A stretch of 64,000 nucleotides of DNA from Thiocapsa sp. UBA6158 (GCF_002423035.1 NZ_DIUM01000021.1:1-64000), one strand, 5' to 3'; positions 8,577 through 18,195 are shown, numbered from the stretch's first letter. A program made the numbers and translations. The notes: generated by a model not told the origin, from the sequence alone.

Positions 8577-10136
8577 CTAAGGTTGTTCTCTCCAGAGGAA
8601 CACAAAGTCGTCTGGGAGTGTGTAGTATTTCTTCATCCATTTCTCGATCTGAGGTTTTTCGTAAGGCATTTTTTCGGCGTATCGAGGCTTACGAAGTTTA
8701 AGTAGGGTCACGGAACTTCGGGGGCTCTTCTCGTGATTTATCTCGTGGCTTGCGGCAATCAGCTTCGCGTGATTGACCGAGTTCACCTCGAAGTTGGCCT
8801 TATATCCTGTATAGATGCTCTCTGCATTTGAAGCTGCAAACGGAAGCACTGCTAAGATAACTGCATAGACGACGGGCCTCGATCCGACGCAGAACAGTTG
8901 AGAAAAAATAAAGGTTACCGGGATCATCATCAAGAAGAAAAACGTCAACAAAGATCGTCCGGCGACGCCTGGTGCTATTAAGAGCAAAGCCAATGAGGCG
9001 ACTGCTGCGATATATGTAGAAAGCACGATTGCATCGAACTCGAATTTCCTTCTTAAGAGGAACAGGAGCGCCCCATAAGCAAACAATGTCGCCGCAAAGA
9101 AAAGCGAAAGCGAGATGGCGCAGCAAATGCCCAGCAATGTCAGCATGGAAAGCGTTACAGCAATGGGTTTTGATTTGCGTGCGGAACATCTAAGGAGCAG
9201 AACGAACAAAAAAACGAACGACGCAGCGAGAATGGCAAGTAGAATACGCCCTTCCGGGTGGACGAAAATCCAATGGGTCAATGCCTTGGCGTTTATGGAT
9301 AGAGTGTCGGTGAGGCTGTTCGACGGATAAGCCGAGATGCTTTTCCTGTTGAAATTTCCAGGTGCGAATATCGTGATGATGGCAATCAGAAAGACTGGAC
9401 TGGTGAGCTTCAAATCCCTAAATACCCGCGCGGCGTCGAATTTTGGAAACTGCCTCAGAAGCGTATATGAAACGACAAATGCAACGACAGCAAAAGACAT
9501 CTGCTCATGAAAAGCTGCGGCGAAAGTCAGAAGTAAGGTCGAGGTGAGGTCGAATGCTTTTCGTCTTTGAATCAAATAGGCCGCACATAAGAACAACGAG
9601 ATTCCCCAAACATACGCGACCGAGGCCGAGAACCAATATAGGCCGCCGGCGACAGAATATTGCGGTAATGACAGAAAATAGACAATCGGTACAATGGTCA
9701 GCGGGTGAAAGAGTCTTTTCTGCGGGGAAAGTTTTATTGCCAAAAAAACGGTTGAGAGAATTATTCCGACTTGCGCTAGCCTGACATATTCAATGCCGAG
9801 TTTGAAGATGCTGATTTGAACAAAAAATGCAACGAATCGGCCGGACCAATTCACGTACTCTCCGCAGAGGAAGGCGAGCAGCTGCGTCAGGGCGAAGTTT
9901 CGGCCAGTAAATCCCGTTTGCTCGCCAACATAAGACAAGGTTGCATAACCCCAATCGTCGTGATAGGGAAAGACCATGTTGTGTTGCGCGAACAAGTAAG
10001 CGATGAATCCGCAAATGACGAGAGCTGATATGCCGGACGCGATCCTTCCCCGGGCCGACGAATTGGTCCCTCCGGACGAAAGGAGGTTGTTCGCCGCGAC
10101 CTGAAGGGAATGCATGTTCAACTTGAGATGCGTCAT
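8577..10136 (-). CDS. Polytopic membrane protein, DUF6056/GtrC-like; probable surface-glycan glucosyltransferase
   Basis: A 519-residue protein with about 11-12 hydrophobic segments. The first periplasmic loop carries YHDDWGYATLSY, an acidic motif after TM1 of the kind seen in membrane glycosyltransferases of the GT-C type. The same loop has EYVNWSGRF. A soluble C-terminal tail (about residues 450-519) ends the protein. The base composition is visibly more AT-rich than the flanking genes, with many AAA, ATT and TTT codons. That is typical of the variable third gene (gtrC-like) of serotype-conversion loci and suggests transfer. It lies 276 bp upstream of gtrA on the same strand. Family assignment rests on topology and the HDDW motif. 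The function is inferred. Confidence 0.6.
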   Translation of the reverse strand: MTHLKLNMHSLQVAANNLLSSGGTNSSARGRIASGISALVICGFIAYLFAQHNMVFPYHDDWGYATLSYVGEQTGFTGRNFALTQLLAFLCGEYVNWSGRFVAFFVQISIFKLGIEYVRLAQVGIILSTVFLAIKLSPQKRLFHPLTIVPIVYFLSLPQYSVAGGLYWFSASVAYVWGISLFLCAAYLIQRRKAFDLTSTLLLTFAAAFHEQMSFAVVAFVVSYTLLRQFPKFDAARVFRDLKLTSPVFLIAIITIFAPGNFNRKSISAYPSNSLTDTLSINAKALTHWIFVHPEGRILLAILAASFVFLFVLLLRCSARKSKPIAVTLSMLTLLGICCAISLSLFFAATLFAYGALLFLLRRKFEFDAIVLSTYIAAVASLALLLIAPGVAGRSLLTFFFLMMIPVTFIFSQLFCVGSRPVVYAVILAVLPFAASNAESIYTGYKANFEVNSVNHAKLIAASHEINHEKSPRSSVTLLKLRKPRYAEKMPYEKPQIEKWMKKYYTLPDDFVFLWREQP

Positions 10137-10471
10137 GGTGTAATTGCAATGAGTCCTTCGATCGAAGTGCGCGGCGCCGCCCTCGAATGATGAGAGGGCG
10201 CGTCGGGTGCCTCCCTCTCCTCAGGCTGCTGTTCCGCCTTTTGGTCCCGTTGGCCGCTGAGTTCGCGACCGAGACGAGGGTGCCGGGTGACTGCCGCTGG
10301 AGCCGGTCGAGAGGTTCGGATGAAAGCCGTGCGATTCCGGGGACGCCCGCTGCTGTTCTGGCGTGCCGAATCTTCGCATGGGAGCTGGTATGCTGAACAC
10401 TCATGGGCGACGGGCAGCGGCATCCTCGCCCTTTACGGTGGCCGTGACTTCCTGGAGTGTGGATCCGAAGA
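10137..10471. other. Intergenic region between the membrane protein and pyrD
   Basis: The genes on either side diverge, so both promoters should lie here. I see no convincing gene and no copy of the dispersed repeats. The frames crossing it are GC-rich shadows without family similarity. Confidence 0.5.
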
Positions 10472-11521
10472 ATGGGCGAGACCGATGGGTTCAATGATCG
10501 TTTTTGGCGTTTCGCGCGCCCGCTTCTGTTTCGCCTGGACGCCGAGCGCGCACACGAGTCGACTCTGGGGCTCCTCGGATTGTGCTCGCGCTGGTTCTCG
10601 GGCCGTTTGGGTGCGGGGGACCTTGCCCGTGCCCCGGGACGAGCCGTGGACGCGATGGGCCTGCGCTTCCCCAACCCGATCGGACTCGCGGCGGGTCTGG
10701 ACAAGGACGCCGTCGCGGTGCCCGCATGGCAGGCGCTGGGTTTCGGATTTATCGAGGTCGGGACCATCACCGCCTCGGCACAACCCGGCAACCCGAAACC
10801 CCGGCTCTTTCGTCTGCCGGCGGACGAGGCGCTGATCAATCGGATGGGTTTCAACAATGCGGGCGCGGATGCGGCGGCGATCCGGCTGGAGCGGCTGCGT
10901 GCGCGGGACATCCTTCAGGTCCCCCTGGGCGTCAATCTGGGCAAGTCCAAGGTCACCCCGGCGGAGGACGCGGCGGACGACTATCGGCGCAGCTTCGAGC
11001 GGGTCGGTCATCTCGCGGATTATGTGGTTGTAAATATCTCGAGTCCGAATACGCCCGGCTTGCGTGATCTGCAGCGGGTCGAGGAGGTGGCGCGGATCAT
11101 CGAGGCGATCCAGGGCCCCAATCAGCGTCTCGTGCGGCCCAGACCATTGTTGGTCAAGCTTGCACCGGACCTCGCCGACGAGGACGCGATCGACTGCGCC
11201 CGCGCGGCGCTGGATGCGGGCTGTGCCGGTCTGATCCTGACCAACACCAGCATCCGCTTCGAGGGGCTTCGCAGCAGCACCGAGGGCATGAGCGGCGGTC
11301 TGTCGGGTCGACCGATCCTCCACCGGAGTACCGCCCTGCTGGGACTGGTTCGGCAGGCCGTCGGTCCGGACCCGGTGCTCGTCGGTGTCGGGGGTGTCAT
11401 GGATCCCGCGGGCGCCGCGGCTAAGCTCGCGGCCGGTGCGAATCTCGTGCAGATCTACAGCGGACTCATCTACCGAGGGCCCGGATTCGTGCGCGAGCTG
11501 CTGCGCGGGATGTCGAGCTGA
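10472..11521 (+). CDS. pyrD: Dihydroorotate dehydrogenase (quinone), class 2
   Basis: A 349-residue enzyme that oxidises dihydroorotate to orotate in pyrimidine synthesis and passes electrons to quinone at the inner membrane. Visible motifs are the N-terminal amphipathic helix region RFARPLLFRLDAERAHE, AMGLRFPNPIGLAAGLDKD, FGFIEVGTITASAQPGNPKPR, the catalytic-serine region VNISSPNTPGLRDLQ, and the FMN-binding VGVGGVMDPAGA. Length is normal for class 2. A GTG at 10457 could add five residues. ATG at 10472 is preferred because GAAGA precedes it. Confidence 0.96.
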   Translation: MGETDGFNDRFWRFARPLLFRLDAERAHESTLGLLGLCSRWFSGRLGAGDLARAPGRAVDAMGLRFPNPIGLAAGLDKDAVAVPAWQALGFGFIEVGTITASAQPGNPKPRLFRLPADEALINRMGFNNAGADAAAIRLERLRARDILQVPLGVNLGKSKVTPAEDAADDYRRSFERVGHLADYVVVNISSPNTPGLRDLQRVEEVARIIEAIQGPNQRLVRPRPLLVKLAPDLADEDAIDCARAALDAGCAGLILTNTSIRFEGLRSSTEGMSGGLSGRPILHRSTALLGLVRQAVGPDPVLVGVGGVMDPAGAAAKLAAGANLVQIYSGLIYRGPGFVRELLRGMSS

Positions 11522-11526
11522 CGCTC

Positions 11527-11543
11527 GCCCCGCCGGGGCTTTC
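11527..11543 (+). terminator. Short hairpin after pyrD
   Basis: A GCCCC/GGGGC stem with a three-base loop followed by TTTC lies 5 bp past the pyrD stop. The stem is short and the T-tract weak, so this is a tentative terminator. Confidence 0.3.
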
Positions 11544-11640
11544 GCGTTGCCGCTTCTCGGTGTTTCCGACCGCGGCCCTTATGTGGCCCGGATCGGCTAT
11601 GGTTTAATGCGGGCTTGCGAGCCAACGACACTGCTTCAAC

Positions 11641-12246
11641 ATGACCCTCGACAGCACTCATCGTCAGGCCCGGGTCGAGCGCAACACCCTGGAGACCCGG
11701 ATCCGCGTGGCACTGGATCTGGACGGATCCGGGCGCTCCGATCTGCACACGGGCGTGCCTTTTCTGGACCACATGCTCGATCAGGTCGCGCGACATGGTC
11801 TGATTGATCTCGACATCCAAGCCGAGGGCGATCTGCATATCGACGCCCACCACACGGTGGAGGACATCGGCATCACGCTCGGTCAGGCGCTGGCGCAGGC
11901 ACTCGGGAATAAGAAGGGGCTGCGTCGCTATGGCCACGCCTACGTCCCGCTGGACGAGGCCCTGTCGCGTGTCGTGGTCGATCTGTCCGGTCGCCCCGGG
12001 CTGGAGTTCAACGTTGACTTTACCCGTGCCATGATCGGCGGGTTCGATGTCGACCTCTTCCGTGAGTTCTTTCAAGGTCTGGTGAACCACGCGGCCATGA
12101 CGCTGCACATCGACAATCTGCGCGGCACCAACGCGCACCACCAGGCCGAGACCGTCTTCAAGGCGTTCGGGCGTGCCTTGCGCATGGCCGTCGAGCCGGA
12201 TCCGCGGATGGCCGGGATCACCCCGTCCACCAAGGGCGCGCTTTGA
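11641..12246 (+). CDS. hisB: Imidazoleglycerol-phosphate dehydratase
   Basis: A 201-residue monofunctional HisB (no phosphatase domain). It has the two metal-binding histidine motifs [17 protein letters not shown] and [17 protein letters not shown], and [11 protein letters not shown] near the N-terminus. It catalyses the sixth step of histidine synthesis. It is followed after 81 bp by hisA. hisH, which normally lies between them in gammaproteobacteria, is absent. Confidence 0.97.
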   Translation: MTLDSTHRQARVERNTLETRIRVALDLDGSGRSDLHTGVPFLDHMLDQVARHGLIDLDIQAEGDLHIDAHHTVEDIGITLGQALAQALGNKKGLRRYGHAYVPLDEALSRVVVDLSGRPGLEFNVDFTRAMIGGFDVDLFREFFQGLVNHAAMTLHIDNLRGTNAHHQAETVFKAFGRALRMAVEPDPRMAGITPSTKGAL

Positions 12247-12327
12247 GACGCGATCCACGTCGTCACCATTGCCCGAGTTCTCGGCAGGGAGGCGCCTATC
12301 CGACATCCGACAGCGAGTGACTGATCC

Positions 12328-13068
12328 ATGTTGCTGATTCCCGCGATCGATTTGAAGGACGGCCGCTGTGTGCGCCTACGTCAAGGCCGGATGGAAGAGT
12401 CCACGGTCTTCTCCGATGATCCGGTCGATACCGCCGCACGTTGGGTCGGCGAGGGTGCGCGCCGACTGCATCTCGTCGACCTGAACGGTGCCTTTGCCGG
12501 CATGCCGGTCAACGGCGAGGCCATTCGCGCCATCGCCGAGGCATTTCCCGAGCTGCCGATCCAGGTCGGCGGCGGTATCCGCGACGAGGCCACCATCGCG
12601 GCTTATCTGAGCGCCGGAGTGACCTACTGCATCATCGGGACCCAGGCGGTGAAGGAGCCGGTCTTTGTCGAGCGGGCCTGTCGCTCGTTTCCGGGCCAGA
12701 TCATGGTCGGATTGGACGCTAAGGACGGACAGGTTGCCATCGAGGGTTGGGCACAGGTCACCGAGCATCTTGCCGAGGATCTCGCGAAACGCTTCGAGGA
12801 CGCCGGTGTCGCGGCCATCATCTACACGGATATCGGCCGCGACGGCATGATGAACGGGCCCAACGTGGAAGCGACCCGGGCGTTGGCCGGATCGATCCGC
12901 ATCCCGGTGATCGCCTCCGGAGGTATCACGGTGATCGACGACGTGCGTGCGCTCGCCGAGGTGGCGAGCTGCGGCATCATCGGGGCCATTACGGGGCGTG
13001 CCATCTACGAAGGGACGCTCGACTTCGCCGAGGGGCAGCGCCTCGCGGACAGTTTGAGCCCGCGTTGA
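12328..13068 (+). CDS. hisA: Phosphoribosylformimino-5-aminoimidazole carboxamide ribotide isomerase
   Basis: A 246-residue TIM-barrel enzyme. The catalytic Asp of [16 protein letters not shown] and the second Asp of [13 protein letters not shown] are present. The phosphate-binding [11 protein letters not shown] and [11 protein letters not shown] loops are also visible. These two loops and Asp8/Asp-in-GRDGM separate it from HisF, in which the corresponding motif is T-S-(I/M)-D-R-D-G. hisF, the usual next gene, is absent and hisI follows after 69 bp. Confidence 0.96.
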   Translation: MLLIPAIDLKDGRCVRLRQGRMEESTVFSDDPVDTAARWVGEGARRLHLVDLNGAFAGMPVNGEAIRAIAEAFPELPIQVGGGIRDEATIAAYLSAGVTYCIIGTQAVKEPVFVERACRSFPGQIMVGLDAKDGQVAIEGWAQVTEHLAEDLAKRFEDAGVAAIIYTDIGRDGMMNGPNVEATRALAGSIRIPVIASGGITVIDDVRALAEVASCGIIGAITGRAIYEGTLDFAEGQRLADSLSPR

Positions 13069-13137
13069 GCCGGCGCCAATTGCACACGCGCGCAGCCGGG
13101 TGTTGTCGACGCCTTGAGGGCCGCCAGGAGATCGAAG

Positions 13138-13533
13138 ATGTCTGAAGATTGGCTCGACGCCATCAAGTGGGACGCTCAGGGGTTGGTTCCGGCGATCGCG
13201 CAGGAGCACGGGACCGGGACCATCTTGATGATGGCTTGGATGAATCCCGAGTCACTGCGGTTGACGCGAGAGACCGGGCACGCGGTCTACTGGTCGCGCT
13301 CGCGCGGGCGGCTCTGGCACAAGGGCGAGGAGTCGGGCCATCAGCAGGTGGTGCACGCCATCCGAATCGACTGCGACGCCGACGTCGTGCTCCTCGACGT
13401 CGAGCAGAAGGGCGGGATCGCCTGCCATACCGGGCGTCATAACTGCTTTTTTCGCGAGCTCGATGTGCAGGGGCGTTGGGTCGAGGTCGCGCCTGTCCTG
13501 AAGGATCCGGATGCGATTTACGGAAAGGCGTGA
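13138..13533 (+). CDS. hisI: Phosphoribosyl-AMP cyclohydrolase
   Basis: A 131-residue monofunctional HisI. The motifs [36 protein letters not shown] and the zinc-site [10 protein letters not shown] are present. ATG at 13138 has an AGGAG ribosome site about 9 bp upstream. The in-frame ATG at 13114 lies before it and is not needed. hisE follows after 6 bp as a separate gene, so the HisIE functions are not fused here. Confidence 0.96.
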   Translation: MSEDWLDAIKWDAQGLVPAIAQEHGTGTILMMAWMNPESLRLTRETGHAVYWSRSRGRLWHKGEESGHQQVVHAIRIDCDADVVLLDVEQKGGIACHTGRHNCFFRELDVQGRWVEVAPVLKDPDAIYGKA

Positions 13534-13539
13534 TCGATC

Positions 13540-13857
13540 ATGAATGACTTGCTCGAGCGGTTGTCCGAGGTTCTGGAGGCGCGAAAAGGGGCGGATCCGG
13601 GAAGCTCCTATGTTGCAGGCCTTTATTCCAAAGGTCTCGACGCCATTCTCAAAAAGATCGGCGAGGAAGCGACCGAAACCGTCATGGCCGCCAAGGACGG
13701 GGTCCCCGAGAAGATCGTGCACGAGGTCGCGGATCTCTGGTTCCACACCCTGGTTCTGCTCGCGCAGCAGGATCTCGGCCCGGCCGATGTCCTGGCGGAG
13801 CTGGACCGGCGTTTCGGCCTCTCGGGGTTGGAGGAAAAGGCCGGTCGCGGGTCCTGA
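13540..13857 (+). CDS. hisE: Phosphoribosyl-ATP pyrophosphatase
   Basis: A 105-residue all-alpha MazG-like pyrophosphatase for the second step of histidine synthesis. The motifs [31 protein letters not shown] and [13 protein letters not shown] carry the metal-binding acidic residues. It is the last recognisable his gene, and a composite repeat starts 8 bp after its stop. The tat genes follow. Confidence 0.96.
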   Translation: MNDLLERLSEVLEARKGADPGSSYVAGLYSKGLDAILKKIGEEATETVMAAKDGVPEKIVHEVADLWFHTLVLLAQQDLGPADVLAELDRRFGLSGLEEKAGRGS

Positions 13858-13865
13858 TCCCTGGA

Positions 13866-14061
13866 TTAAACCGCGCTCGGCACGGGACGCGCTGTTTTTG
13901 GATGGGATCGGCCCCGGCAGACTTGACAAGCGTTGGAGTCGGGGCGGTTTTTTAAGGATGATGAAAGATATCAGTTCAAACCACGTCCCTGCGAAGGGCT
14001 GTCGAGGCACCAAACCTCGAGCTCACTCGAAAATGAGCCTCTCGCCCTGGATGCGGTTTAA
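13866..14061. repeat. Composite dispersed repeat, B module + linker + A module
   Basis: The B module (about 13866-13955) starts TTAAACCGCGCTC and ends in a degenerate GGCGGTTTTTTAA. It contains TTTTTGGATGGGATCGGCCC. An AT-rich linker follows. The A module (about 13975-14061) is in inverse orientation, with CTCACTCGAAAATGAG inside and GGATGCGGTTTAA at its end. The same B-linker-A arrangement recurs at 50675-50869 and inverted at 18196-18390. The remaining bases to tatA (14062-14241) show no gene. Confidence 0.85.
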
Positions 14062-14241
14062 TCGTCGACCTCGAGTCACCGAGGGACTAACCGCGTCTAT
14101 GGGATTGCGGTATGATCCGGGCGCTTCGGGCCGCTTGGGACAAGGTTGCCGAAGACATCGAAAATCCAGTCGACGGACTGTTTCGTCGGCCTCCCCACTG
14201 AATCGAGTCGACCGTCGAATCGCGACGGTACGGAGGAAAAC

Positions 14242-14502
14242 ATGGGCGCTGGTGGCATCAGTATCTGGCAGCTTCTGATCATTCTGGTCATCGTGCTGCT
14301 GTTGTTCGGGACCAAACGACTCAAGGGCATCGGCTCGGATCTGGGCAATGCGGTGAAGGGCTTCCGCAGTGCCATGTCCGAGAGCGAGAAGGCCGAGGAA
14401 GAAGCCGAAGCCAAGCGGGTCGAGCAGACCGCCGAGAAGCGTGTCGCCGACGGCGAACCGGCCAAACACGAGCCGGTGAAGCCATCGGACAAGTCCGCCT
14501 GA
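14242..14502 (+). CDS. tatA: Twin-arginine translocase subunit TatA
   Basis: An 86-residue protein with one N-terminal membrane helix ([22 protein letters not shown]). The [21 protein letters not shown] hinge and amphipathic helix follow, then a charged tail. It forms the pore-like component of the Tat system, which exports folded proteins. ATG at 14242 has GGAGG 6 bp upstream. The in-frame start at 14146 adds 32 unrelated residues and is rejected. It is the first gene of tatABC. Confidence 0.95.
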   Translation: MGAGGISIWQLLIILVIVLLLFGTKRLKGIGSDLGNAVKGFRSAMSESEKAEEEAEAKRVEQTAEKRVADGEPAKHEPVKPSDKSA

Positions 14503-14553
14503 GGCGTCGTCCCAAAGGCGTGCCTCTGAACGAGGCGGTCACGCGAGGTTGCC

Positions 14554-14922
14554 ATGTTCGACATGGGTTTCTGGGAGCTTGTGGTGATCGGTGTCGTGGC
14601 GCTCGTCGTCATCGGACCCGAACGTCTGCCGAAGGTCGCGCGTATCGCGGGCCTTTGGTTGGGGCGTGCGCGTCGCACTCTGTCCTCGGTCCAGGATGAG
14701 ATCCGGCGCGAGCTCAAAGCCGATGAGCTCAAGGAGATTCTCGACAAGCAGGCGCGCAGCCGCCCGCTCGAGACCATTCTCGAGGAGCCGGTGAAACGCA
14801 CCGCAAAGCCCGCTTCCGGCACCGAAGCAGCCCGCACGCCGTCACAGGGTCAGCCATCCGCCGCGCTCGACGAGTCGACCTCGGCCGCCCGGACAAGCGA
14901 GCGCGACACCTCCGCGAGCTGA
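14554..14922 (+). CDS. tatB: Twin-arginine translocase subunit TatB
   Basis: A 122-residue protein with an N-terminal membrane helix carrying the TatB motif FDMGFWELVVIGVVALVVIGPERLP. An amphipathic helix and an Ala/Ser/Thr-rich tail follow. TatB binds signal peptides together with TatC. It lies 51 bp after tatA and 106 bp before tatC. Confidence 0.95.
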   Translation: MFDMGFWELVVIGVVALVVIGPERLPKVARIAGLWLGRARRTLSSVQDEIRRELKADELKEILDKQARSRPLETILEEPVKRTAKPASGTEAARTPSQGQPSAALDESTSAARTSERDTSAS

Positions 14923-15028
14923 CTGCGCCGATCCGGCGACCTGATCCACGCCCGTCGGTCAAGCCGACGCATCGCTCGCTCGATCAGTTCGCCGAGCCGC
15001 CATCCAACCTGCGACGAGACCATCACCC

Positions 15029-16237
15029 ATGTCCCCCGCGATGCAGCCCGATGATCCGGGTGCCGAACAGCCTTTCGTCTCCCATCTAATCGAGCTGCGC
15101 GATCGTTTGATCCGCATGTCGATCGCGATCTTCGTGGTGTTCTTGGCGCTCTTCCCGTTCGCCAACGAGATCTACACCTTCGTCGCAGCGCCCTTGATGG
15201 CTCAGTTGCCCGAAGGCAATACCATGATCGCGACACAAGTCGCCGCGCCATTCTTGACGCCCTTCAAGTTGGCCCTGATCGCCGCGGTTTTCCTGTCGAT
15301 GCCCTTCCTGCTCTACCAGTTCTGGGGGTTCGTCGCGCCCGGGCTTTACAAGCACGAGAAACGTCTGGCGACACCGCTGCTCATCTCGAGCATCATCCTG
15401 TTCTACGTCGGGGTCGCGTTCGCCTATTTCGTCGTCTTCCCGCTGATCTTCGCCTTCTTGTCGGCATCCACGCCCGACGGCGTGGCGATGATGACGGACA
15501 TCTCGGCCTATCTTGACTTCGTGCTGGCCCTCTTCTTCGCCTTCGGAATCGCCTTCGAGATCCCGATCGCCACGATCCTGCTGGTGGCGGTCGGGATCAC
15601 GACGCCGGCCGCCCTTGCCTCCAAGCGGCCCTACGTGATCGTCGGCGCCTTTGTCGTGGGTATGCTGCTGACACCCCCCGATGTCATCTCTCAGACCCTG
15701 CTGGCTGTGCCCATGTGGTTGTTGTTCGAGCTGGGGATCGTCTTCTCGAAGGTCTTGGTGCGCAAGCGCACGAACGACACCGACGAAGACCCGGATCCCC
15801 AAGCCCCAGGCAGCGCGTCTTCGCGCGCGCCGTCAACCCCTGGTGGTCCGGGCGGATCGAGCATGGGCCGAGTGACGCCTCGGCCCGAGACGCGTGAGGT
15901 CGGGCGCGATCTCGATCCGCACTTCGATGACCCGGATCGCTGGCAGCCCTTGAGCGAGTCCGAGATGGAGGCCGAGCTGGATCTGATCGAGGCCGATGAG
16001 ATCCTGGATGCGCCTCGGCACCCCGAGCCGAACGCCTCTCAAGCCACGCGAACCGCAACCCCCGATGGCGCTCCGGCGATCAACTCGGTCGAAGAAAAGA
16101 TTCGACGCGCGAACCGACTGCGTGAGCTCGGCAGCACCTTCGCCGCGCGCACCGTGCTCTACGAGGTTTTGGAAGAGGGCGACGCGGATCAACGACGCGT
16201 GGCACGCAACATCCTCAATCAGCTCGACGAGGCTTGA
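15029..16237 (+). CDS. tatC: Twin-arginine translocase subunit TatC with long C-terminal extension
   Basis: Residues ~15-250 are a normal six-helix TatC ([58 protein letters not shown]). It is the receptor for twin-arginine signal peptides. Canonical TatC ends near residue 255. This protein continues to residue 402 with an acidic, Pro/Ser/Gly-rich linker (about 255-350) and a final helical segment, [14 protein letters not shown] to NILNQLDEA. That last part resembles the TPR/FimV-like C-terminal motif in which pairs of helices manage short peptides. The linker is cytoplasmic by topology. The extension's role is unknown. Confidence 0.93.
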   Translation: MSPAMQPDDPGAEQPFVSHLIELRDRLIRMSIAIFVVFLALFPFANEIYTFVAAPLMAQLPEGNTMIATQVAAPFLTPFKLALIAAVFLSMPFLLYQFWGFVAPGLYKHEKRLATPLLISSIILFYVGVAFAYFVVFPLIFAFLSASTPDGVAMMTDISAYLDFVLALFFAFGIAFEIPIATILLVAVGITTPAALASKRPYVIVGAFVVGMLLTPPDVISQTLLAVPMWLLFELGIVFSKVLVRKRTNDTDEDPDPQAPGSASSRAPSTPGGPGGSSMGRVTPRPETREVGRDLDPHFDDPDRWQPLSESEMEAELDLIEADEILDAPRHPEPNASQATRTATPDGAPAINSVEEKIRRANRLRELGSTFAARTVLYEVLEEGDADQRRVARNILNQLDEA

Positions 16238-16239
16238 GC

Positions 16240-16325
16240 CTAAACCGCGTCCAGAGTGAAACGCTCGTTTTCGAGTGAGCTCGACGTTTGGTGCATCTAC
16301 GACCCTGAGCGGGGGCGCGGTTAAG
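16240..16325. repeat. Dispersed repeat, A module
   Basis: Single A-type element starting TAAACCGCGTCC and ending GGCGCGGTTAAG, with CTCGTTTTCGAGTGAG inside. It begins 3 bp after the tatC stop codon. Confidence 0.85.
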
Positions 16326-16663
16326 ATTTGGACGGTTCCAAAACGCTGTTTCTCGATCGGGGCCTTCGCCCCCGAGGATCCTGCGCGCTGATGCTCGAGG
16401 GATGTTGCCCGACCGCTCGGCCGCGCCTCGTTCCGCTGCACGATTTTTCTATCCCTGCAATGCCGCGATCCGTGGCCGCCTGCCTTGCACATCCCGATGC
16501 CAAGGGTCGGTCTTGCCCTCGATCCGGCTGTTGGCCGCGTCGTACCTGATGCAAGGCATTGACTGCCTTGGCGATGTCGGTCGTCGCGTTGAAATAATTG
16601 CTTCTTTCAATGACCATGCTGAGATAGTATAGTTTTTACCGCCACTTGAAGATCGGAATCCCA
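16326..16663. other. Intergenic region upstream of the LysR gene
   Basis: No gene is supported. A minus-strand frame starting at 16617 (VIERSNYFNATTDIAKAVNAL, about 98 codons) has a few protein-like residues at its start. It runs into the repeat and has no family match that I can recognise. The last 60 bp are AT-rich and probably contain the LysR promoter. Confidence 0.4.
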
Positions 16664-17644
16664 ATGGGCTCAGGATCCCAAATTCACTATAAGCAGAATC
16701 GTCTCAAACAATTGCGCGCCTTTTGCCATGCGGCGCGCACCGGCAGCGTCAGCGCTGCAGCCGAGAAGATCTTTCTCAGTCAACCCACCGTCTCTTTGCA
16801 GATCCAGGCGCTGGAGCGCGAGTTCAGCGCCGTCTTGTTCGAGCGGCGCGGGCCCAAGATCAAGCTGACTCCCGAGGGCGATTTGCTCTTCCAGATGGCC
16901 GAGCCCCTGGTCGAGGGTATGGACAAGCTCCACGAGGCCTTCGCCACGCAAAGCGGTCGCGTCGACCGGGGCGTGTTGAACATCGCCGCGGGCGAGTCGA
17001 CCATCCTCTACATCCTCCCCGACCCGGTGCGCGCCTTCGTCGACCAGTATCCGGGGATCGAGCTGAAGATGCACAACGTGACCGGTCGCGACGGGTTGGC
17101 CATGTTGCGCGCTGATGAGGTCGACCTCGCCGTGGGGTCGATGTTGGATGTGCCCGACGACATCACCTATCGCCCGTTTGTCACCTACCAGCCGACGCTC
17201 ATCACCCCGAAGGATCATCCGCTTGCGGGTAAGGAGTCCGTGACCCTCGAAGAGATTGCGCCCTACGGTCTGATCCTGCCGCCGCGACATCTGAGCACCT
17301 GGCGGATGGTCGATCTGGTGTTCAAGCAGCACAACCTGGCCTACCGGGTTACCCTGGAGGCGGGTGGCTGGGAGGTCATCAAGAAATACGTCGAATTGGG
17401 CCTGGGAATCTCGATCGTGACGGATGTCTGCCTGACGGGTGACGAAAACTTGAGTAGAATTCCACTATCTCAGTATTTCCCGAAGCGCAGCTACGGTATC
17501 GTACAGAGGCGCGGGAAATTTCTGTCACCCCAGACCAAGTGCTTCATGAAGACGCTTGATCGAGCGTTTGCCGACCGGATCGTGGAACCGCAACCTCAAA
17601 CCGTGGGCGATGTCGAAGAATGGGAAGATGCTTATCTGGGATGA
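16664..17644 (+). CDS. LysR-family transcriptional regulator (CysB-like)
   Basis: A 326-residue regulator. Residues ~12-75 form the winged helix (LKQLRAFCHAARTGSVSAAAEKIFLSQPTVSLQIQALE). Residues ~95-305 form the substrate-binding effector domain (VLNIAAGESTILYILPDPVRAF, ADEVDLAVGSM, LGLGISIVTDVCL). The general form resembles CysB/Cbl, which respond to sulfur metabolites, but the ligand is not readable here. A TTG at 16646 could add six residues. ATG at 16664 is the simpler choice. The gene stands alone, with no target gene adjacent apart from a small XRE regulator downstream. Confidence 0.88.
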   Translation: MGSGSQIHYKQNRLKQLRAFCHAARTGSVSAAAEKIFLSQPTVSLQIQALEREFSAVLFERRGPKIKLTPEGDLLFQMAEPLVEGMDKLHEAFATQSGRVDRGVLNIAAGESTILYILPDPVRAFVDQYPGIELKMHNVTGRDGLAMLRADEVDLAVGSMLDVPDDITYRPFVTYQPTLITPKDHPLAGKESVTLEEIAPYGLILPPRHLSTWRMVDLVFKQHNLAYRVTLEAGGWEVIKKYVELGLGISIVTDVCLTGDENLSRIPLSQYFPKRSYGIVQRRGKFLSPQTKCFMKTLDRAFADRIVEPQPQTVGDVEEWEDAYLG

Positions 17645-17824
17645 TGACCCGGGATGATGACCATGCGCTCGGCCGCAGAGTACCGCGCCTAAGGCTTTTC
17701 GAGGGCGGTACGGCGAGTCATTTGCACGCGTGCGCACAGCGAATGTGCTTGATCCGAACAGGATTCGTGCACAATCAAAAATATATCGTGTATCACTGAC
17801 ATGAGGTGAATAGAGCCCAAAGCT

Positions 17825-18160
17825 ATGGAACTCACAAAACGCATCGGGCAGCGCCTGCGCGCTGCGCGCCAAGATCAGAAGCTGAGCTTGTCGGAGCTCT
17901 CGGGTCGTACCGAGTCGCTCTCCAAATCACGCATCAGCAACTATGAGCAGGGGATTCGTCGCATGGGTCTCGAAGAGGCCCAAGAGCTTGCGGTCGCACT
18001 CGGTACCGTGACCCCGACTTACCTCTTGTGTCTCGACGACAAGGATCCGCTCTCGGCTCGCGAGCGCGAGCTCGTGGAATACTATCGGCAGGCCGACGAG
18101 CGCGGCAAGGAGACGATCGTCAAGGTTGCTTCGGACCAGTCCGGCTTCGTCGCGAACTAG
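17825..18160 (+). CDS. XRE-family helix-turn-helix regulator
   Basis: A 111-residue protein. Residues ~6-65 are a Cro/CI-type HTH (RIGQRLRAARQDQKLSLSELSGR, SRISNYEQGIRRMGLEEAQELAVALG). A short C-terminal helical region without a peptidase domain (LSARERELVEYYRQADERGKETI) follows. The layout resembles small phage-like or housekeeping repressors. The upstream 100 bp are AT-rich and contain likely promoter sequence. An A/B composite repeat begins 36 bp after the stop. Confidence 0.88.
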   Translation: MELTKRIGQRLRAARQDQKLSLSELSGRTESLSKSRISNYEQGIRRMGLEEAQELAVALGTVTPTYLLCLDDKDPLSARERELVEYYRQADERGKETIVKVASDQSGFVAN

Positions 18161-18195
18161 AGTCGGCATGCCGCCGTGCGCGGCATGCCCTCGGG

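Noticed and set aside
16321..16617. Possible small protein gene on the minus strand upstream of lysR
   Set aside because: Starts with a few protein-like residues but runs into the repeat, lacks a ribosome site and has no recognisable family.
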